Below, in pieces: positions 6,075 to 8,311 of a DNA stretch of 8,311 bases. The first letter of the stretch is position 1; the number at the start of each line of letters is the position of its first letter. The notes under the pieces were generated by a model. It did not search any database. It had not been told where the DNA came from and saw nothing but the letters and a program-made list of their open reading frames with translations. The stretch comes from Dehalococcoidales bacterium (GTDB lineage Bacteria; Chloroflexota; Dehalococcoidia; Dehalococcoidales; JAQTVP01), in the NCBI GenBank assembly GCA_028707015.1, contig JAQTVP010000068.1, positions 1-8,311 on the forward strand. Reading direction: 5' to 3'. A program made the position numbers and the translations under genes.

Positions 6075-6557
6075 ATGTTTAATCGTATTCTGGTTCCTTT
6101 GGATGGTTCTCGTTTTGCCTCGCGAGCACTCCGATACGCTACAGAACTTGCACATCGCTTCGGTGCAGAAATTATCCTAATACAAGTAGTAAAACCGACT
6201 ACGCCAATCCTAGCTACTACTGGTATGATGCCAGGTGTAGTAGAAAGTCCAACCTTAGCCGAGTTAACTGTACAGGCAGCTTTTACAGAAGACAGGCGTA
6301 ACACCACTCGTGCTAAGCGATATCTTAGCGGTAAAGTTCGAGCAATAAAGTCTCGGGATATCAAAACATCATACCAAGTAATAGTTGGAGATCCGGCACG
6401 AGTTATTAGGGAACTTTCCAAAAAGAAACATATAGATCTGGTAGTTATGACTAGCCACGGCAAGAGTGGCCTAAAGCGTGTTATTATGGGAAGCGTTGCC
6501 GACGAAGTTATCCGAGAATCCAAAGTCTCTGTTCTAATCGCCCGACCGCGTAGCTGA
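6075..6557 (+). CDS. Universal stress protein, UspA family
   Basis: A single Usp domain of 160 residues. It opens with FNRILVPLDGS (2-12), the first beta strand and the acidic loop typical of the family. It ends with VVMTSHGKSGLKRVIMGS (about 127-144) and a final strand VSVLIARP. The glycine loop reads T-S-H-G, nine residues, then G-S. It thus keeps most of the ATP-binding pattern of ATP-binding Usp proteins, with Thr in place of the first Gly. Nucleotide binding is therefore likely. Usp proteins support survival under starvation or oxygen stress, with poorly defined targets. The gene has a good AGAGGTGAT ribosome binding site and starts 17 bp after the synthetase, so the two are probably co-transcribed. 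The insert around residues 47-75 is longer than in the smallest family members but common in others. Confidence 0.93.
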   Translation: MFNRILVPLDGSRFASRALRYATELAHRFGAEIILIQVVKPTTPILATTGMMPGVVESPTLAELTVQAAFTEDRRNTTRAKRYLSGKVRAIKSRDIKTSYQVIVGDPARVIRELSKKKHIDLVVMTSHGKSGLKRVIMGSVADEVIRESKVSVLIARPRS

Positions 6558-6669
6558 GGTAAGAAATAACACCTTACAGGTCAATAGGCAACCTAATACC
6601 GTTCTCTTTTTCTATAAAATAATCCCAACTGGCGTATATATATATGTTCAGATATAATCACAACCCCAA

Positions 6670-7179
6670 TCAATCCCGATAAGCTGAGTTTTCCTCAAGG
6701 AATTTCCTCATAGCATTTAGGGCAGTTTCTTCATGGTGCGCGTGATCTTTAACAGTCTGGCAAAGATTATTGACACTCTGTAGTACCTCGGTTCTATTAG
6801 AGAACAACTCATCCCGACTCATTCTTTCGAGATTGATTAAGTTTGTTTTGGCATTATCGATTTGCCCTAATATTCCCTGATGTTCGTGAAGAATAGGTTT
6901 CATAAGAAGCTCTCCAAGCACAAGGGGTAGAACCTCTTCTTCATAGCCAAAGTGATTCTTTAGTCCATCTTCCAGAAGGTCAATCGTATGTAACAGTTGA
7001 TCCCGCTTCTTGATTAGCTCGGCAACTGAAGTCGCACTCCATGCAGCTTTGCGTTTTGTCGTCTCGAGAGTAAAAAACGCATCAATATCATTCATTGTGT
7101 CTCCAGCAAGTTTTGTATGATCTGTAATCTTACTGTGTTCCGATATGACTCTTGTGATAACTTCCAGTGCATTTGGCAT
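6670..7179 (-). CDS. Hemerythrin-like (HHE) di-iron protein
   Basis: The 169 residues fit an all-helical cytoplasmic bundle with the spaced His and Glu residues of hemerythrin HHE domains: H15 (SEHSK), H76 and E80 (NHFGYEEE), H98/H100 (LHEHQ), and H146, H149 and E150 (KDHAHHEE). Such domains hold a non-heme di-iron centre and bind or sense O2, NO or peroxide, or take part in iron or redox handling. Which role applies here cannot be read from sequence. Start at ATG 7177-7179, with AGGAGG six bases ahead. The gene converges with uspA across a 112-bp gap in which I see no clear terminator. It has its own strong promoter. The nearby stress genes suggest a role in oxygen or nitrosative stress in an anaerobe. 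Confidence 0.82.
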   Translation of the reverse strand: MPNALEVITRVISEHSKITDHTKLAGDTMNDIDAFFTLETTKRKAAWSATSVAELIKKRDQLLHTIDLLEDGLKNHFGYEEEVLPLVLGELLMKPILHEHQGILGQIDNAKTNLINLERMSRDELFSNRTEVLQSVNNLCQTVKDHAHHEETALNAMRKFLEENSAYRD

Positions 7180-7209
7180 AATATACCTCCTAACTAAAAT
7201 ATAAGTTCA

Positions 7210-7238
7210 TTTATATTATTTATCCCATCGTTTGTCAA
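7210..7238 (-). promoter_or_regulatory. Sigma-70 promoter of the hemerythrin-like gene
   Basis: On the minus strand a perfect TTGACA (7233-7238) is followed after exactly 17 bp by TATAAA (7210-7215), five of six matches. The leader to the start codon is short (about 25 bases) and carries the AGGAGG. This is one of the two best promoters in the window. Confidence 0.8.
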
Positions 7239-7653
7239 TTAATCAATAGTTGTTTCAATGCTGGAACTGATGAGATAGTGTTAAACATATGCACCTTTTA
7301 GTTTCATTTTAGTCCTAATTCGTAATAATTTAGTACAATTAAACGTCTTTAATTTTAGAATAGCTTGAAATGGGAAAATGGTTCACCCGCTTGAATGATA
7401 AAAATACTACGGTTATTCTTTTAGCATTATATCCTTATTTTCAGAATTAACAAAAGCTCTCCTGTGAGGTTTGGCAGATATTTGATTACAAAATTCCGTT
7501 TGTCCTGCAAAATGGGGGAATAATTATGCTGTTCAAAAAAACCCTTTTTGCTTAAGTCCAAAGGGATATCGGAATGTTTGATTAAGATTGACTATGACAC
7601 TTCTACCGATAAAAAAACCGCGAGTATACTACCTATGATTTAAGTCTTTAAAC
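7239..7653. other. AT-rich gap, no recognised gene
   Basis: About 415 bp without a convincing gene. The only sign of coding is a plus-strand frame of about 38 codons ending in TAA at 7639-7641 (readable as ECLIKIDYDTSTDKK). It stops just before the strong stem-loop at 7654-7684, so it might be the tail of a decayed gene, but it has no start, no ribosome binding site and no known relative. Confidence 0.4.
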
Positions 7654-7684
7654 AAAAAGGGGAAGCAATACTGCTTCCCCTTTT
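7654..7684. terminator. Strong bidirectional intrinsic terminator
   Basis: GGGGAAGCA (7659-7667) and TGCTTCCCC (7672-7680) form a perfect nine-base stem with loop ATAC. It is flanked by AAAAA on the left and TTTT on the right, so it can terminate in both directions. On the minus strand it lies about 25 bases after the stop of the secreted peptide gene, its most likely partner. Confidence 0.88.
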
Positions 7685-7709
7685 ATCGCACCGAAGTTAT
7701 CCAGTCGGT

Positions 7710-7904
7710 CTAATCCAGACCCACCATATCACCATTAGGTCCATTAGGAGCATCAAGTGAACTGCCGTCAGGAATACCATCACCGGCATCAGGGTTAGGT
7801 CCCAACGATCCGGAATTATCTGCGGAAACAGTACCTGCGATAGTAATTGCTAGAATAGCTACGACCACAATGGCTAATCCTAGTACTTTAAATATTCTCC
7901 TCAT
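7710..7904 (-). CDS. Small secreted Asp/Gly/Pro/Asn-rich peptide (64 aa)
   Basis: A clear Sec signal peptide opens the protein: RR and K near the N-terminus, a hydrophobic core at about 7-23, and a cleavage-like VSA at 26-28. The mature part would be 36 residues with seven Asp and no Lys, Arg or His, so strongly acidic and probably disordered. It contains PDAGDGIPDG and two APNGPNG-like turns. GDGIPD recalls part of calcium-binding loops such as thrombospondin type 3 repeats, but the first two Asp ligands are not in register, so this is only a hint. GAGGT seven bases before the ATG is a good ribosome binding site, and a strong terminator follows. It is therefore likely a real single-gene unit. 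Function unknown. It may be a surface peptide or an exported signal. Confidence 0.78.
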   Translation of the reverse strand: MRRIFKVLGLAIVVVAILAITIAGTVSADNSGSLGPNPDAGDGIPDGSSLDAPNGPNGDMVGLD

Positions 7905-7932
7905 AACAATACCTCATTTCTCTTATTTTGTT

Positions 7933-7955
7933 GTTATATTACTATAACATATAAC
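7933..7955 (-). promoter_or_regulatory. Promoter/operator-like inverted repeats ahead of the secreted peptide
   Basis: GTTATA (7933-7938) and TATAAC (7943-7948) form a perfect inverted repeat around TTAC, and a further ATATAAC follows. On the minus strand the same bases contain TGTTATAGT, an extended -10 element, without a good -35. The overlap suggests a repressor could block this promoter. Confidence 0.4.
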
Positions 7956-8106
7956 GAGGAAAGCAGGAAATTGTTACAAATTGATCTCCATACCGTATAT
8001 ATTGAACGCAATTATCTACAACGGAACAGTTATGGGGATGAATACGTGGATTTAAAACTCAATCAGCTAGTCAATAATTCGAATCCACCCACTACCGCTT
8101 TGTGCT

Positions 8107-8311
8107 TTATCCAGACCACTCATTTAATATATTTGCAAATTCCAATCCAAATTCACTATTACCGTACGTCTGCTTCATCCAATTAGAAATCCATTCAAAA
8201 CTTATACATTCATTACCATTGGTATTGTGTGGTTGAACATAAATGATCTTCATTATTTCCGATTTCCCATTATTATCAATGAGGCCTAAATCAGATAGTT
8301 TTATTAGGAGA
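8107..8311 (-). CDS. C-terminal end of an unrecognised gene (runs off right edge)
   Basis: The minus strand is open from the right edge to TAA at 8107-8109, giving 67 residues that end in FANILNEWSG. The sequence looks like a normal protein: mixed composition, with a likely strand KIIYVQPHN and helices around FEWISNWMKQTYG and EFGLEFANILNEW. I recognise no family. An ATG at residue 20 could start a 48-residue protein, but the frame is open upstream of it to the edge, so a truncated larger gene is more likely. The opposite-strand frame at 7971-8186 overlaps it, looks less like a protein, and was not called. Confidence 0.55.
   Translation of the reverse strand, partial: LLIKLSDLGLIDNNGKSEIMKIIYVQPHNTNGNECISFEWISNWMKQTYGNSEFGLEFANILNEWSG

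Noticed and set aside
6041..6523. Minus-strand open frame of 160 codons over uspA
   Set aside because: Almost exact antisense of the clear UspA gene and without its own ribosome binding site.
8070..8095. ATTCGAATCC followed by CACC, like the T-loop and 3' end of a tRNA or a tRNA-derived attachment site
   Set aside because: The matching 5' side of the T-stem and the rest of a cloverleaf are absent, no CCA follows, and ATTCGAAT is a short palindrome that occurs by chance. No integrase is visible.
7971..8186. Plus-strand open frame of 71 codons starting with TTG
   Set aside because: It overlaps the better minus-strand partial gene. Composition is rich in Asn, Thr, Tyr and Ser without a recognisable pattern.

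Overview
The window is AT-rich bacterial DNA carrying short genes on both strands with sizeable gaps between them. The organism cannot be named from this sequence. A NiCo-type riboswitch, a small secreted Asp/Gly/Pro/Asn-rich peptide, a hemerythrin-like protein and a UspA with an HG...GS nucleotide loop would fit an anaerobic Chloroflexota (Dehalococcoidia-like) or Clostridia-like bacterium. This is an inference of modest strength.

Left part (1-2421, minus strand): the first 758 codons of a P-type cation-transporting ATPase, whose C-terminus lies beyond the left edge. Upstream of it is a compact control unit: a near-consensus sigma-70 promoter, then what I read as a nickel/cobalt (NiCo, czcD-type) riboswitch aptamer that begins about where transcription should start, then an intrinsic terminator. 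The terminator shares a strand with helix P4 of the aptamer. The simplest reading is an ON switch: metal binding blocks termination and allows synthesis of a Ni2+/Co2+ efflux pump.

Centre-left (2422-4775): an ArsB/SLC13-type (ion transporter superfamily) permease lies between two diverged copies of a direct repeat of about 136 bp. The second copy overlaps the 3' end of a broken FAD-dependent dehydrogenase (COG2509-like) of which only the C-terminal residues survive. Its promoter region has a 16-bp tandem repeat that duplicates a TATAAT box. The region looks like an old rearrangement.

Centre-right (4776-7238): a small three-helix membrane protein (minus strand), then a probable two-gene operon of a single-domain (p)ppGpp synthetase and a universal stress protein (plus strand), converging on a hemerythrin-like di-iron protein (minus strand) with its own strong promoter. 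These are stress and redox/oxygen-response functions.

Right part (7239-8311): a largely empty gap, a strong stem-loop terminator, a 64-residue secreted peptide (minus strand), and the C-terminal end of an unrecognised minus-strand gene that runs off the right edge.
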